A stretch of DNA of 64,000 bases from Shewanella saliphila (GCF_014648295.1 NZ_BMQV01000002.1:1-64000); one strand, 5' to 3'. Shown: positions 9,251 to 18,417, counted from the first letter of the stretch. The notes: a model not told the origin generated them from the letters alone. Program-made: numbers and translations.

Positions 9251-10162
9251 TCAAAATACTTTTTGTTCTAATATGTCGAGTAGGTATTGTCCGTAACCTG
9301 ACTTTTTAAGCGGTGCTGCGAGCTCGCGTAATTGCTGTGCATTAATATGCCCCATGCGGTAGGCAATTTCTTCTGGGCAACTGATTTTTAGGCCTTGGCG
9401 TTTTTCAATTGCTCGAATGAAATTAGCAGCATCAAGTAAATCGTCGAGAGTACCGGTATCTAACCATGCAGTGCCGCGCCCCATAATTTCAACATTGAGT
9501 TCATGTTGTGCTAAATATTGCTCAATTACATCGGTTATTTCGAGCTCACCACGCGCTGAGGGTTTAACATTTTTCGCGAAATCAACTACTCGATTGTCGA
9601 AAAAATATAATCCAGGTACCGCATAGTTTGATTTGGGTTGTTGAGGTTTTTCTTCAATCGAAATAGCTTTACCTGACTCATCAAACTCGACGACACCATA
9701 TGATTTAGGGTTGGATACGTGGTAACCAAATACGGTAGCGCCAACTTCACGTGCTGTCGCATTTTGCAGTGAAATTGATAAATCGTGACCATAAAATAAG
9801 TTGTCACCTAATACCAATGCAGCACTTTGCCCTTCTAAAAACTCTTCTGCAAGAATGAAGGCTTGCGCCAGCCCGTCTGGGCTTGGTTGTTCTACATATT
9901 CAAAACAAATTCCCCAATCGCTTCCGTCACCGAGTAACTCTTTAAATCGCGGTAATTCATCTGGGGTAGCAATAACTAAAATTTCAGTAATACCCGCAAC
10001 CATTAATGTTGAAATCGGGTAGTAAATCATAGGCTTATCGTAAACAGACATAAGCTGTTTACTCACGACTTTAGTCAATGGATACAAACGTGTACCCGTT
10101 CCACCAGCTAAAATTATGCCTTTACGAGTGTATTTGTTATTAGGTTTTGAAACAATGTTCAT
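9251..10162 (-). CDS. rfbA: Glucose-1-phosphate thymidylyltransferase
   Basis: RmlA of 303 residues, catalysing dTTP plus glucose-1-phosphate to dTDP-glucose, the entry to the rhamnose pathway. It carries the nucleotide-binding motif [13 protein letters not shown] at about 17-29, the downstream Lys segment [13 protein letters not shown], and FIEAN-like [14 protein letters not shown] near the C-terminus. Length fits the short RmlA class except for about 10 extra N-terminal residues. The start has a good AGGA ribosome site. It is the first sugar-nucleotide gene after the export genes, 52 bases from kpsE. Confidence 0.96.
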   Translation of the reverse strand: MNIVSKPNNKYTRKGIILAGGTGTRLYPLTKVVSKQLMSVYDKPMIYYPISTLMVAGITEILVIATPDELPRFKELLGDGSDWGICFEYVEQPSPDGLAQAFILAEEFLEGQSAALVLGDNLFYGHDLSISLQNATAREVGATVFGYHVSNPKSYGVVEFDESGKAISIEEKPQQPKSNYAVPGLYFFDNRVVDFAKNVKPSARGELEITDVIEQYLAQHELNVEIMGRGTAWLDTGTLDDLLDAANFIRAIEKRQGLKISCPEEIAYRMGHINAQQLRELAAPLKKSGYGQYLLDILEQKVF

Positions 10163-10214
10163 ATAGCGTCCTGTCTATAAATTGCTATAGGTAAAGCTCA
10201 ATAATAAAGTCGAG

Positions 10215-11735
10215 TTATCTTAGCTCTTTTGCCGTTGCAATGATGATTTTACCTATGCCGAATAGCATTAACTGAAACACCATAAACAATAAGATATTGT
10301 ATGTTGCTTTAGGATATTGATTATCTTGCGGTAATGTTGCGGATTCGACAACAACTAGGTATTTAAGTTGTCTGTATGCTTCGATTCTAGCTTTATCTAA
10401 AGATATCTCCGACGCAGTATAGCCATTTAATGCTAACTCTAATTCAATCTTTAAATCTGCAAATTGAGCTAATACCTCACTAACAGCAGTTCCGCTTCGA
10501 GGTAAAGAAGGTTGATTTGATGTATTGACTGAGCCTGAGTTATCTTGCTTACCTTGCTGGAGTGACAAGCGCTCTCGCTCTAATTCCAACTGATTTTTTA
10601 ATGCTGCAAGCTCTGACTCAAGGATCATCACTTGTGGTGCTTTTGATGTCATCACCGACGTTAAGCCTTTTAGTTCGGCACTTTTGCTTGCTATCTGGCT
10701 TTCTAATCCATAGGTAATTTGTTGCAGAGCAGTTCCTTCGGCTTCTGGGTCAAGTAGATTATTTTTTTGTTGAAAGGCTAAGATATTTCTTTGTACATCG
10801 CGCAGCCGACTTTCTACTTTTTGATGTTCACCTCGAATAAACTCTAATTGTGCATCTGCCAGTTGGTGACCAATAGAATTGATGTACCATTCAGCACGGT
10901 CAACAATCGCTTGGGTTAATGTTTTCGCATATTCTGGCGTAAAACCTTGTACTAATATTTTGATTACACCTGACTTTTCATCAATTTCTATAATCGTATG
11001 TTCAATATAATATTTAAGTAAATCTTCAATACTTGGGTTACGACTCAACCGAGAAAAAATATCACCGCCATCATGGTAATGCTGTTGAAGATTAAATTCT
11101 TTTTGTAAAAAATTGAGCATATCTTCAGAATGGATATATGCCTTAGCCAATTCAGTATCTGCTGTAGAGTTACTCCCTACGCCTAACCCGCTTAACAATG
11201 CCATTGAAGGGTCCATTGTTGACATGCCATCAGGTTGTTGAATGATCAATTGCGCACGGCTTTCATAACGCGGGGCTGCCCACACTAATTGATAAAATGA
11301 AAACAAAACAAAAGGAATAAGCAACACTACAACCCAAGGTTGCTTGAGCTTTTGGGTCTGAAATTGCGTCAAATATTGAGTAATAGTCAGTTCTATATTG
11401 TCTAGTACTGATTTCTTATTCATTTCATCAGTATTTTGATACTGATGATTTTCTGTCGTGCTGGCTTGATGTTCTATGGACGAGCTAGTTTGGGTCATTT
11501 TTGCTTTAGACGCTATCTCATTTGATAATCGCGTCAGTTCTTTCACTACATTTGGATTATTAGGTTGTAAATTACGAACTCGTTGCAATACACGTCTCGC
11601 TAAATAAATATCTGACTGCTCAATTTCTTTTGATAAACTAATTAATTTTTTTGGCGCATTCCAAATGGTTGCATCTGTTTTTTCTGCTAGTGCTTTAAAA
11701 CGTTGTTCTATCTTATCAACTGCTTTTAGAGTCAT
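10215..11735 (-). CDS. kpsE: KpsE-like polysaccharide export inner-membrane protein
   Basis: A 506-residue co-polymerase/adaptor of the KpsE/CtrB/BexC type, spanning the periplasm between the ABC transporter and the outer-membrane exporter. A transmembrane helix (WVVVLLIPFVLFSFYQLVWA) lies at about 133-152, followed by the family segment YESRAQLIIQQPDG, a periplasmic coiled coil, and a second helix near the C-terminus. The roughly 130 cytoplasmic residues before the first helix are extra compared with classical KpsE (about 380 residues) and have no recognised domain. It follows kpsT by 2 bases. Assignment to the family is firm; the extension's role is unknown. Confidence 0.85.
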   Translation of the reverse strand: MTLKAVDKIEQRFKALAEKTDATIWNAPKKLISLSKEIEQSDIYLARRVLQRVRNLQPNNPNVVKELTRLSNEIASKAKMTQTSSSIEHQASTTENHQYQNTDEMNKKSVLDNIELTITQYLTQFQTQKLKQPWVVVLLIPFVLFSFYQLVWAAPRYESRAQLIIQQPDGMSTMDPSMALLSGLGVGSNSTADTELAKAYIHSEDMLNFLQKEFNLQQHYHDGGDIFSRLSRNPSIEDLLKYYIEHTIIEIDEKSGVIKILVQGFTPEYAKTLTQAIVDRAEWYINSIGHQLADAQLEFIRGEHQKVESRLRDVQRNILAFQQKNNLLDPEAEGTALQQITYGLESQIASKSAELKGLTSVMTSKAPQVMILESELAALKNQLELERERLSLQQGKQDNSGSVNTSNQPSLPRSGTAVSEVLAQFADLKIELELALNGYTASEISLDKARIEAYRQLKYLVVVESATLPQDNQYPKATYNILLFMVFQLMLFGIGKIIIATAKELR

Positions 11736-11737
11736 AA

Positions 11738-12388
11738 TTATAATGCCTGATATTGAGCAATTCCTTGCTCTAAATCGTTGTAGAAAGTTAATTGACCTTT
11801 ATGAAGCACAATTGCGCTGTCACAAAAGTGCCTGAGTTCATCCATTTCGTGACTGACCATAATCACATTGGCATTTTTACTTTTTTCGGTTAGCGCCTTA
11901 CGAGCTTTATTTCTAAACTTAGCATCACCAACGGATGTCACCTCATCAATAAGATAGATATCAAAGTCAATGCCAATTGAGCATGCAAATGCAAGTCTAG
12001 GTTTCATACCGCTAGAATACGTCCCGACAGGTAAATCAAATTTAGGTCCGAGTTCTGCAAATTGTCGTACTCGTTTCACATATGCATCTAAATCTGCTAC
12101 ACCATTGATCATGCCTATAAAACGGGCATTTTCTGCGCCGGTCATTTGACCATGAATACCCGTTGTTAATGCGACTGGCCAAGATAAATGCAAGTCGGTA
12201 ACAACTCTGCCTTTGTTTGGATACTCACTGCCGGCTAAAATTCTAAATAATGTCGACTTACCTGCACCATTACTGCCCAGAATGGCAATGTTATGTCCTG
12301 AAGGGATTTCAAAATTTAGATTGTCGAATATATATTGTTTCCCAAGTGTTGATGGGTAATATTTAGTGACATTTTCGAGTCTAATCAT
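11738..12388 (-). CDS. kpsT: Capsule-type polysaccharide ABC transporter ATP-binding protein
   Basis: A 216-residue ABC ATPase with Walker A GSNGAGKST (38-46), signature YSSGMKPRLAFA (near 123-134), Walker B IYLIDEVTSVGD and a switch His in VMVSHEMDEL. The short length and motif spelling match KpsT/CtrD. It lacks the C-terminal carbohydrate-binding domain seen in some O-antigen Wzt proteins, so substrate recognition through a modified chain end is unlikely. It powers export of the lipid-linked polysaccharide together with the adjacent permease. Confidence 0.93.
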   Translation of the reverse strand: MIRLENVTKYYPSTLGKQYIFDNLNFEIPSGHNIAILGSNGAGKSTLFRILAGSEYPNKGRVVTDLHLSWPVALTTGIHGQMTGAENARFIGMINGVADLDAYVKRVRQFAELGPKFDLPVGTYSSGMKPRLAFACSIGIDFDIYLIDEVTSVGDAKFRNKARKALTEKSKNANVIMVSHEMDELRHFCDSAIVLHKGQLTFYNDLEQGIAQYQAL

Positions 12389-12410
12389 AAACGTTGGCCG
12401 GACCTATAAT

Positions 12411-13196
12411 TCATCGACTTATCGCCTGTTTCCAAGATATGTGATAAATAGATAGTGAGAAAAAAAATAATATCAATCCGGAAGAAAACAAATAAAACTC
12501 ACTTACGGCCTCAGAGCTGTATGAGTGATAAGCGGCATGCCGCGATAACTCAATAGCATGCAATATTGGATTCCAATCAAGGTAATGCCAATACTCTTTG
12601 GGTACATCTTGCATTGAAAAAAATACTGCTGATATAAAAAATAATGGTCGAGTTAAAACTGATTGTATTTTACTCACTTCGGGTACATAACATTGAAAAA
12701 TGGCTACTAACAAGCCTAGTGACATTGCGATTAACCAGAGCGCGATAGCATTGATAATTATTGATAAAGGGTCATCGACGCGAAACTCCATACCAATAAA
12801 ATACATAATGACCAATACTAAAAGATATACCGTTAATTTAACCAAAAAATAAAAAGCGCCCGTTGCAATAACACTACTAATGGGTTGCACTTGCCGAAAG
12901 GCAAACAAGGCTTTATTTTTTTTAATTGAATTGGAGCAGTTCATAAAAGTATCTAAAAACAACTGAATAAACAGCATGCCGTACATCATAAACTCAAATG
13001 TAGGAATACTATGAGTATCACCACCATTCATTCTGCCGCGTAAATACGAAAGCATAAAAATAAAAGCTAATGGGTTTACTACAGCCCATGCTAAACCTAA
13101 GCGGTCATTAAAACCTGTTCGTAATTCACGCACAAAAAGGGCAAATATGACATCTCGCCATATTGCCCAATTATTACGTTTTATGATGGTTGTCAT
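12411..13196 (-). CDS. kpsM: Capsule-type polysaccharide ABC transporter permease
   Basis: An ABC-2 type permease of 261 residues with about six hydrophobic segments. The N-terminal part has LFVRELRTGFNDRLGLAW and the cytoplasmic loop typical of KpsM/CtrC, and the C-terminal part has NPILHAIELSRHA. It partners the ATPase encoded 22 bases downstream. The gene starts 3 bases after the exporter gene stops, which supports one transcript. Confidence 0.92.
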   Translation of the reverse strand: MTTIIKRNNWAIWRDVIFALFVRELRTGFNDRLGLAWAVVNPLAFIFMLSYLRGRMNGGDTHSIPTFEFMMYGMLFIQLFLDTFMNCSNSIKKNKALFAFRQVQPISSVIATGAFYFLVKLTVYLLVLVIMYFIGMEFRVDDPLSIIINAIALWLIAMSLGLLVAIFQCYVPEVSKIQSVLTRPLFFISAVFFSMQDVPKEYWHYLDWNPILHAIELSRHAAYHSYSSEAVSEFYLFSSGLILFFFSLSIYHISWKQAISR

Positions 13197-13199
13197 TGA

Positions 13200-14936
13200 T
13201 TATGTAGCCACGTTTGCCGCAATGGCAATCTGGTAAATAATTTGGGTTACGTCTTTAATTGACTGCATAATTTTAGCATCTACTTTTGGTAAAACTAAAA
13301 TTTGGTCGCCCGCTCTTAAAGGACCTTTGGCATTGAGGTCTATCATTCCATTTGGATGAATAACCATAATTTGTTCATAGTTAGCACGTTCGCTATAACC
13401 ACCGGCCCAGGCAATATAGTCTTCAACGCTGGCATTTTTATTAAACACCAATGCCTGTGGCATGAGTACTTCTCCACCGACTTGAATTAAGTCTGTTTTA
13501 GCTGGAATAAAAACGATGTCGCCTTGTTCGAGTTGAATATTAGCGACTTTACCTTGATCAGAGATTACCACCTTACCTAGAGGCATTATTTTGCGTGCAC
13601 GCTCGGTGAACTCAAGGATCATCTTGCCTTCTTCGGCACGAATTTTTGCCTCGCCGTCAGATGATGCCGGCGCGGTAAACACACTACGCTCTAAACGTTC
13701 AAGAGATTGATCAATCATCTCTTTTTGTTTTGTTGCAACACTCTTACGTTGAATATAGATAGACTCATAGTCAGTTAGGTTCTTATCAACCTCAATCTGC
13801 GCTAATAAATCATGTAAACGAGTTTCTTTTTTTACCGCAAAGTATGAAGGACCTAAATAACTACCTGAGATTTGAATATCGAACACTTGGGCGCGAATGT
13901 CGTCATTAAAGATGACTCGGTCGCCATCACGTAAGTTAAACGTTTCAAAATCATTGTAAGGCAAATATACAGAAAATGGCCCATCACTGCGATCACCAAC
14001 AATGCCTACATGACTAACTTTTGCCAAAGGTAGTGCAAATTTAGCCAATTGTTGGCCATCTGCTTGGTTACCGGTAAATTCAAATCGGAATGGATTTCTT
14101 ACGCTGCCAGACACAACTACGGTCGCTTTTTGGCGTTCGACCAAAATAACGTCGTTATCTTTAAAGTTAAATTTAGGTAAGTAGCCTTTTAACATGAAGT
14201 CATAAAGATCAATCTCTTGTACAACCTGGTTTTGACGAAGCACTTTGATAGAGCGATAACTGCCGCGTTCTGAGTCTATACCGCCGGCACGTTTAAGGTA
14301 ATAAAGAATACTGTCCGATGCGATACCAGCATATTGGCCAGGACGGATGACACTACCACTGATATACACACTGACTGGCGTAGCGGTTAAAAGGTTTACG
14401 TAGATTTCGACACTATTTTTATAAACTTGCTTAATTTTTTGGCTAACAAAATTGTTTAATTGGCTCGCTTTTACGTCAGCAACATAAACAGGGCCAACAT
14501 TGGTGATAAACAAGTTACCTTGATTATCAACAGTTATCACTTCAGATTGATTTATCGCACCCCATAACCAAATAGACACTTTATCGCCTGGTGCGATGGT
14601 GTAATCTTCGTTTAAACCATCAATGCGCTCACTTTCGTAACCACCGGCAAATAAGTTTGCCCCAAAAGGAGGTGGTAAACCTATTTCAGATACTGGTAAT
14701 AGTTCAGCGGCGGTCATTTCACCCGGTAGCATAATGCCGTCTCGCGGCGCTTTGGAATAACTCCCATTTTCTAACGAAGCATTAGGTAAGGTTGTTTGTG
14801 TTGTCCCCATACTTTGTAGGTTGGTTAATGACATTTGGTTTGGCTCTGCCGCTGTAGCGCTAAACACTAACAACTGGGCACTAACCAGTAAACCTAACAG
14901 CAATTTATGGCAATAAAGATTGATAGCTTTATTCAT
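13200..14936 (-). CDS. kpsD: Outer-membrane polysaccharide export protein (KpsD/Wza family)
   Basis: The 578-residue precursor has a Sec signal peptide ending about ...SATAAE (residue 30), with no lipobox. The poly-export domain begins with YTIAPGDKVSIWLWG, the diagnostic pattern of the OPX family, and is followed by several SLBB-type beta-grasp repeats (segments such as VYISGSVIRPGQY, VVVSGSVRNPF, IQVGGEVLMPQALV). Length matches KpsD-type rather than Wza (about 380). It should form the periplasmic/outer-membrane channel of this export system. Confidence 0.9.
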   Translation of the reverse strand: MNKAINLYCHKLLLGLLVSAQLLVFSATAAEPNQMSLTNLQSMGTTQTTLPNASLENGSYSKAPRDGIMLPGEMTAAELLPVSEIGLPPPFGANLFAGGYESERIDGLNEDYTIAPGDKVSIWLWGAINQSEVITVDNQGNLFITNVGPVYVADVKASQLNNFVSQKIKQVYKNSVEIYVNLLTATPVSVYISGSVIRPGQYAGIASDSILYYLKRAGGIDSERGSYRSIKVLRQNQVVQEIDLYDFMLKGYLPKFNFKDNDVILVERQKATVVVSGSVRNPFRFEFTGNQADGQQLAKFALPLAKVSHVGIVGDRSDGPFSVYLPYNDFETFNLRDGDRVIFNDDIRAQVFDIQISGSYLGPSYFAVKKETRLHDLLAQIEVDKNLTDYESIYIQRKSVATKQKEMIDQSLERLERSVFTAPASSDGEAKIRAEEGKMILEFTERARKIMPLGKVVISDQGKVANIQLEQGDIVFIPAKTDLIQVGGEVLMPQALVFNKNASVEDYIAWAGGYSERANYEQIMVIHPNGMIDLNAKGPLRAGDQILVLPKVDAKIMQSIKDVTQIIYQIAIAANVAT

Positions 14937-14941
14937 GTTGA

Positions 14942-15331
14942 TTACGCTCCAAAGTCAATTTGGTTGTTTTTACTATCAATAACCTGAGGGATAATTGACC
15001 ATTGAACGCTTTGATTGTCTTTACAAATTATACGTCGTTGTTTGTCTGAATTATTTGTAGTGTAATTTAAAAACACTTCTCTGCATTGTTTGCCAAGCGC
15101 TGAAAAGTATTGCTTACCTAATGTAAATTGCACATCGTTATAAACACCAGCATAACCTTGAGGTTGCTGAGATATTATTGTGTTTAATTCAGCAGGCAGC
15201 ACATTTTCACCAATCGATTTAACGGGTTGCTCTAACAATGGCATAGAAGCTTCGATAACAGGTGGAGAAGAAGTACAGCCCATAAGAATTAACATTATGG
15301 CAGAGAGTGACACGATACAATTTTTTTTCAT
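14942..15331 (-). CDS. Small lipoprotein of the polysaccharide export locus
   Basis: A 129-residue protein with a lipoprotein signal peptide: basic MKKN, hydrophobic core, and lipobox LMGC at 16-19. The mature part contains two further Cys residues (QCREVF and RIICKDN) that could pair. I do not recognise the family. Its place between wecA and the exporter gene, 5 bases before the latter, suggests an accessory outer-membrane lipoprotein of the export channel; this matters because the exporter itself lacks a lipid anchor. Function is inferred only from context. Confidence 0.75.
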   Translation of the reverse strand: MKKNCIVSLSAIMLILMGCTSSPPVIEASMPLLEQPVKSIGENVLPAELNTIISQQPQGYAGVYNDVQFTLGKQYFSALGKQCREVFLNYTTNNSDKQRRIICKDNQSVQWSIIPQVIDSKNNQIDFGA

Positions 15332-15378
15332 ATTTTATGTAATCTAATGATTTTGATTAATAAATTTAAACAATCCAG

Positions 15379-16416
15379 TTATTTTTTTCTGCTATTTAAA
15401 CTGTTCCACATATGTTGAGTACATAATGCGTAACCTATGAATAAAAAGATAAAAAATGTAAACAGAATCCATTCAGGAACAAAGTAAATTTCAGCAAGGC
15501 AACCAATAAAAGCAAACACACTCGCTACTGAAGATATCGCGACTAGAGCATATCTTCTGCTGTAACCATATGCTTCGAATAAATGATGTAAATGCTGCCT
15601 ATCGGCGGTAAACGGTGAGCCACCAGATTTCATTCGACGGATCATGACTGATACCATGTCGATTAATGGAATGGCTAATATGTACAAAGCGGTAACAGGC
15701 CTAAAAGCGGGTGTATCTAGCTCGGTACCAACAATCATTAACCATACGATTGTTAAACCAATAAACATGTTTCCAGAGTCACCCATAAACACTTTGCTAA
15801 ATGAGTGATGCAAATTCAAGTTGAACAACAAATACGCAAGAAGTGCCGCTATAAATAATACTGGCAGTAAATACCACTCGTTAGTGAGCCTGCTAAGTAA
15901 AAACGCTAATGCACCAAATGCAATGAGACTAAGCGCTCCGGCTAAACCATCAATACCGTCCATCATATTGATCGCATTAATGCCTGCAATGATTGCAATA
16001 ACACTCACAGCTGCGCCAGCATATCCCAATTTGAACTCAAAAAAGCCCAAAATAGAACCAAAGCTTTGCAAGTAAGTTTCGGTGCCGAATATCATTAAAG
16101 AAGCAACAATGATTTGAGAGATCAACCTGACTTTGACCGATAATAAATACCTGTCATCTAAGGTCCCTAGAAACAAAACCAGTGCTGCGGCCACGAGATA
16201 AATATTTAGATTTTGACTGTGGTCGATAAACACCATTGAGGTTATTAATACCGAAAAGTAAATTGCGATACCTCCGATAAGAGGTATATGCCCATCATGT
16301 ACTTTTCGATCGCATGGGTAGTCGAGCAGTCCTGTTTTTACAGCGATAGGCTTCACTAGTTTAATTGCGAAGAATGAAACTAGAAAAGTCACTGATACTG
16401 GGAGCCAATAATCCAT
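15379..16416 (-). CDS. wecA: Undecaprenyl-phosphate N-acetylglucosamine 1-phosphate transferase
   Basis: A polytopic glycosyltransferase of the MraY/WecA family, 345 residues, with about ten membrane segments. It contains the family motifs KVHDGHIPLIGG near the N-terminus, NMMDGIDGLAGA, the FMGDSGNMFIG loop, and the C-terminal HLHHL box. It attaches a sugar phosphate, most likely GlcNAc-1-P, to undecaprenyl phosphate and so begins repeat-unit assembly. It is the first gene of the operon below the ops leader and has a good AGGGAT ribosome site. The exact sugar is not readable from sequence. Confidence 0.92.
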   Translation of the reverse strand: MDYWLPVSVTFLVSFFAIKLVKPIAVKTGLLDYPCDRKVHDGHIPLIGGIAIYFSVLITSMVFIDHSQNLNIYLVAAALVLFLGTLDDRYLLSVKVRLISQIIVASLMIFGTETYLQSFGSILGFFEFKLGYAGAAVSVIAIIAGINAINMMDGIDGLAGALSLIAFGALAFLLSRLTNEWYLLPVLFIAALLAYLLFNLNLHHSFSKVFMGDSGNMFIGLTIVWLMIVGTELDTPAFRPVTALYILAIPLIDMVSVMIRRMKSGGSPFTADRQHLHHLFEAYGYSRRYALVAISSVASVFAFIGCLAEIYFVPEWILFTFFIFLFIGYALCTQHMWNSLNSRKK

Positions 16417-16723
16417 TATTTATCCCTATATTTATGAGTGATGAAAGTATTTTGGTTTAAAAGCCAAAAAACGAAATTGCGGTTGAATGTTAAAGCGAAA
16501 AGAACAAGGAAATTATGAAATCAAACTATTGTGTCATTGTTAAACATTTGAGCATTTAACCTTGGATTTTAACTGAAGTAGTGCACACGAATATTGCATA
16601 CGTCCATGTGTTCCACTCTTCGAGCCAGCTGGAGCTGTTAGCGATTGTTCCAGACAATCACTTTCGGCGTCTGCTTAACGAATACTTATTCAAAAATACA
16701 GTTTTCATTCGATGTCCTTCGGA

Positions 16724-16735
16724 CACGCTACCGCC
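16724..16735 (-). promoter_or_regulatory. ops element (RfaH recruitment site)
   Basis: On the minus strand the sequence is GGCGGTAGCGTG, identical to the known operon-polarity-suppressor element that pauses RNA polymerase and recruits RfaH. It points towards wecA. Just downstream the strand reads TGTCCGAAGGACA, a small five-base-pair hairpin with a GAA loop. rfaH itself is encoded about 265 bases upstream on the same strand, which makes a chance match very unlikely. Confidence 0.93.
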
Positions 16736-16777
16736 CATGGATTACGGCTTCCAAATTGCCCAGGGTTTACCAATTTC
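16724..16777 (-). promoter_or_regulatory. JUMPstart-like sequence
   Basis: Upstream of the ops core, the minus strand keeps fragments of the enterobacterial JUMPstart consensus: a TTGGTA block, AGCCGTAA, then CCATG leading into GGGCGGTAGCGTG. The overall match is partial. The arrangement is typical of RfaH-controlled polysaccharide operons. Confidence 0.65.
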
Positions 16778-16945
16778 TGTCTAAGCGCGCATATTGTAAC
16801 TAAAAAGGACGCATTAATCTGTTCAAAAAGCACACAGAACATAAAACACTAACACTTTTTAAACATTTAGTGCTTTTCGAGCAGTTAAAAAGCTAATAAT
16901 GGTACTTTTCGCTCCTACAGAAGCCAAATAGATACATTACAAAAA

Positions 16946-16956
16946 ATTATATAGCA
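16946..16956 (-). promoter_or_regulatory. Possible extended -10 promoter for the polysaccharide operon
   Basis: The minus strand reads TGCTATATAAT, fitting an extended -10 (TGnTATATA) or a plain TATAAT; no good -35 is seen upstream. A start here would place ops about 200 bases into the transcript. This is weak evidence and read-through from rfaH is an alternative. Confidence 0.25.
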
Positions 16957-16999
16957 AAAATCTTACAAATTTTATAGCGAAAGTCGCATCAAATAGCGG

Positions 17000-17509
17000 T
17001 TAACTATCAGTTTTATTTTCAACGGTTTGTAAGTTATCCAGCTCAACTAAAATGCGTTTTTGCTGTCCCATAATGGTAAACAGTACATGGCAACGTTTGT
17101 CTGGGTTATTTTCATCGAAAATGGCCTCAAGGTCTTTAAATGGACCATAGACAAACTTCACTTTATCGCCTTTAGCTAGCGGCTTTTCAACTTCAGGAAC
17201 ATGTCCTTGAACACGCCTCTTAAGCGCGGAAATAATTCTGTCGTCAATGGGAGTCATATCTTCTCGACAGCCTACTATGCGGTTAGCACCACGAGTATTG
17301 TGGATTTTGCTCACGCTAGTGACTTGTGGGTCAAAGTAGATAAATAGATAACTTGGGAAAAGCGGCACCGTGACCATTTTGCTCTTATTACGGACCGTTT
17401 TTTGCTGGGCGATCATCGGTAAATAACTTTCGACTTCTTGCAAAGCCAAATTTTGCTGTGCACGTACTTCATCACGTGGTTTGCAATACAGTAGATACCA
17501 AGATTTCAT
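17000..17509 (-). CDS. rfaH: Transcription antiterminator RfaH
   Basis: A NusG paralogue of 169 residues. The N-terminal NGN domain starts MKSWYLLYCKPRDEVRAQQN, very close to E. coli RfaH, and contains PLFPSYLFIYFDP and NTRGANRIVG. The C-terminal part has the KOW-like segment KGDKVKFVYGPFKDLEAIF. RfaH binds the ops element in the paused transcription bubble and suppresses termination through long polysaccharide operons. Here it sits directly upstream of its target, on the same strand, unlike in E. coli, where it is unlinked. Confidence 0.95.
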   Translation of the reverse strand: MKSWYLLYCKPRDEVRAQQNLALQEVESYLPMIAQQKTVRNKSKMVTVPLFPSYLFIYFDPQVTSVSKIHNTRGANRIVGCREDMTPIDDRIISALKRRVQGHVPEVEKPLAKGDKVKFVYGPFKDLEAIFDENNPDKRCHVLFTIMGQQKRILVELDNLQTVENKTDS

Positions 17510-17859
17510 TGTTTCTCGCTTGTGTTAATTTACTCATCAGCCTGAGTAAGTGACTTCCCATTCACACAATAGATTTTAGCAAACTTACTCATCCATTTGA
17601 ATGACTTTCTACGTCGAACGCCTATAAATACGCCACTTAAAGAAAATATGGCAACCTAAAATATTGATGTAAAAATAACAATTCTTTTTACACTTAAATT
17701 TATCGAAAGCAGGACTAAAGTTTAATGATAAAAAAGGTCAGTTATTGCGCTACTGTAGAGGTTAATGATGTAGTCACAAATGCTTAATACATAAAAACCT
17801 CGACAAACGTCGAGGTTTTTATGTTTTTGCTAACTTGAGTCTGGCATCTGTTCGTTTGA
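17510..17859. other. Intergenic stretch upstream of rfaH
   Basis: No gene is visible here apart from the terminator at 17793-17820. The AT-rich part at 17640-17720 probably contains the rfaH promoter, but I cannot single out convincing -35/-10 boxes. Confidence 0.5.
17793..17820. terminator. Bidirectional rho-independent terminator
   Basis: A 12-base-pair perfect stem (AAAAACCTCGAC / GTCGAGGTTTTT) with an AAAC loop and A/T tails on both sides. It lies 40 bases after the DUF4136 gene and would end that minus-strand transcript before rfaH. Confidence 0.93.
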
Positions 17860-18417
17860 TTACTGGTCAAGTTTTGGCGGGTAATTCATCATCACTTTGC
17901 CAATCGCATTATTGATTGATTCAGTTCGCTCTTGTGGGGTATTTTGATCTCTTATTGTGTCGGCTACTGTACCGCGCCACACTAACTTGCCCGTTTTGTT
18001 GTCAACTAAATCAACAATCATGGTGCCGACTTCGTATTCGCGTACCACGGTTTCAGTTTGCATTGAACCTGCGAGTCCCCAACGAGGACCATAATACGGG
18101 TTGTATCCAAAATGGCTGTTAAAGGTGTCAATGTTGATTTTTTTATCTACTTTGGTGATGTAATTTACCAGTAAGTCTGCATTTTGTTTGTCGACTTTAC
18201 TGATGCCTTTTTGGCTCAACTGAGTTTCAATGGCAGAGCGGACACGCTGGTCCATTAGCCCATCTAATTGATATACCGCATCATCATTTTTCTTTTCTAT
18301 CCATGCGTATGATTTGTATTGTTCAAATGCGACTGAAGGATCGAAGTCTGAACTTGATTTTAAGGTGCTGCATGCGCTTAACGCTAACACCGCTATGGCG
18401 ATAAAAACTTTTTTCAT
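17860..18417 (-). CDS. DUF4136 family lipoprotein
   Basis: I start this gene at 18417, where MKKVFIAIAVLALSACSTL gives a lipoprotein signal peptide (lipobox LSAC) and a GGAG ribosome site precedes; the open frame runs 21 codons further. The mature part has the DUF4136 pattern: FEQYKSYAWI, repeated QKGISK-type beta/alpha segments, and a C-terminal VDLVDNKTGKLVWRGTV. Members are small outer-membrane-associated lipoproteins of unknown role. The gene stands alone with its own terminator. Confidence 0.85.
   Translation of the reverse strand: MKKVFIAIAVLALSACSTLKSSSDFDPSVAFEQYKSYAWIEKKNDDAVYQLDGLMDQRVRSAIETQLSQKGISKVDKQNADLLVNYITKVDKKINIDTFNSHFGYNPYYGPRWGLAGSMQTETVVREYEVGTMIVDLVDNKTGKLVWRGTVADTIRDQNTPQERTESINNAIGKVMMNYPPKLDQ

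Larger units (their letters stand above)
16417..16999 (-). promoter_or_regulatory. Long leader region of the polysaccharide operon
   Basis: This 583-bp gap between rfaH and wecA has no convincing gene; a plus-strand open frame at 16581-16784 has no family resemblance and lies over the ops element. It holds the JUMPstart/ops signal 308 bases before wecA, and in the rfaH-proximal half AT-rich sequence with a possible promoter. The roughly 300 bases between ops and wecA appear to be a long untranslated leader. Confidence 0.7.

Noticed and set aside
16581-16784. 67-codon plus-strand gene in the polysaccharide leader
   Set aside because: It runs opposite to and across the ops/JUMPstart signal, and the product resembles no family I know.
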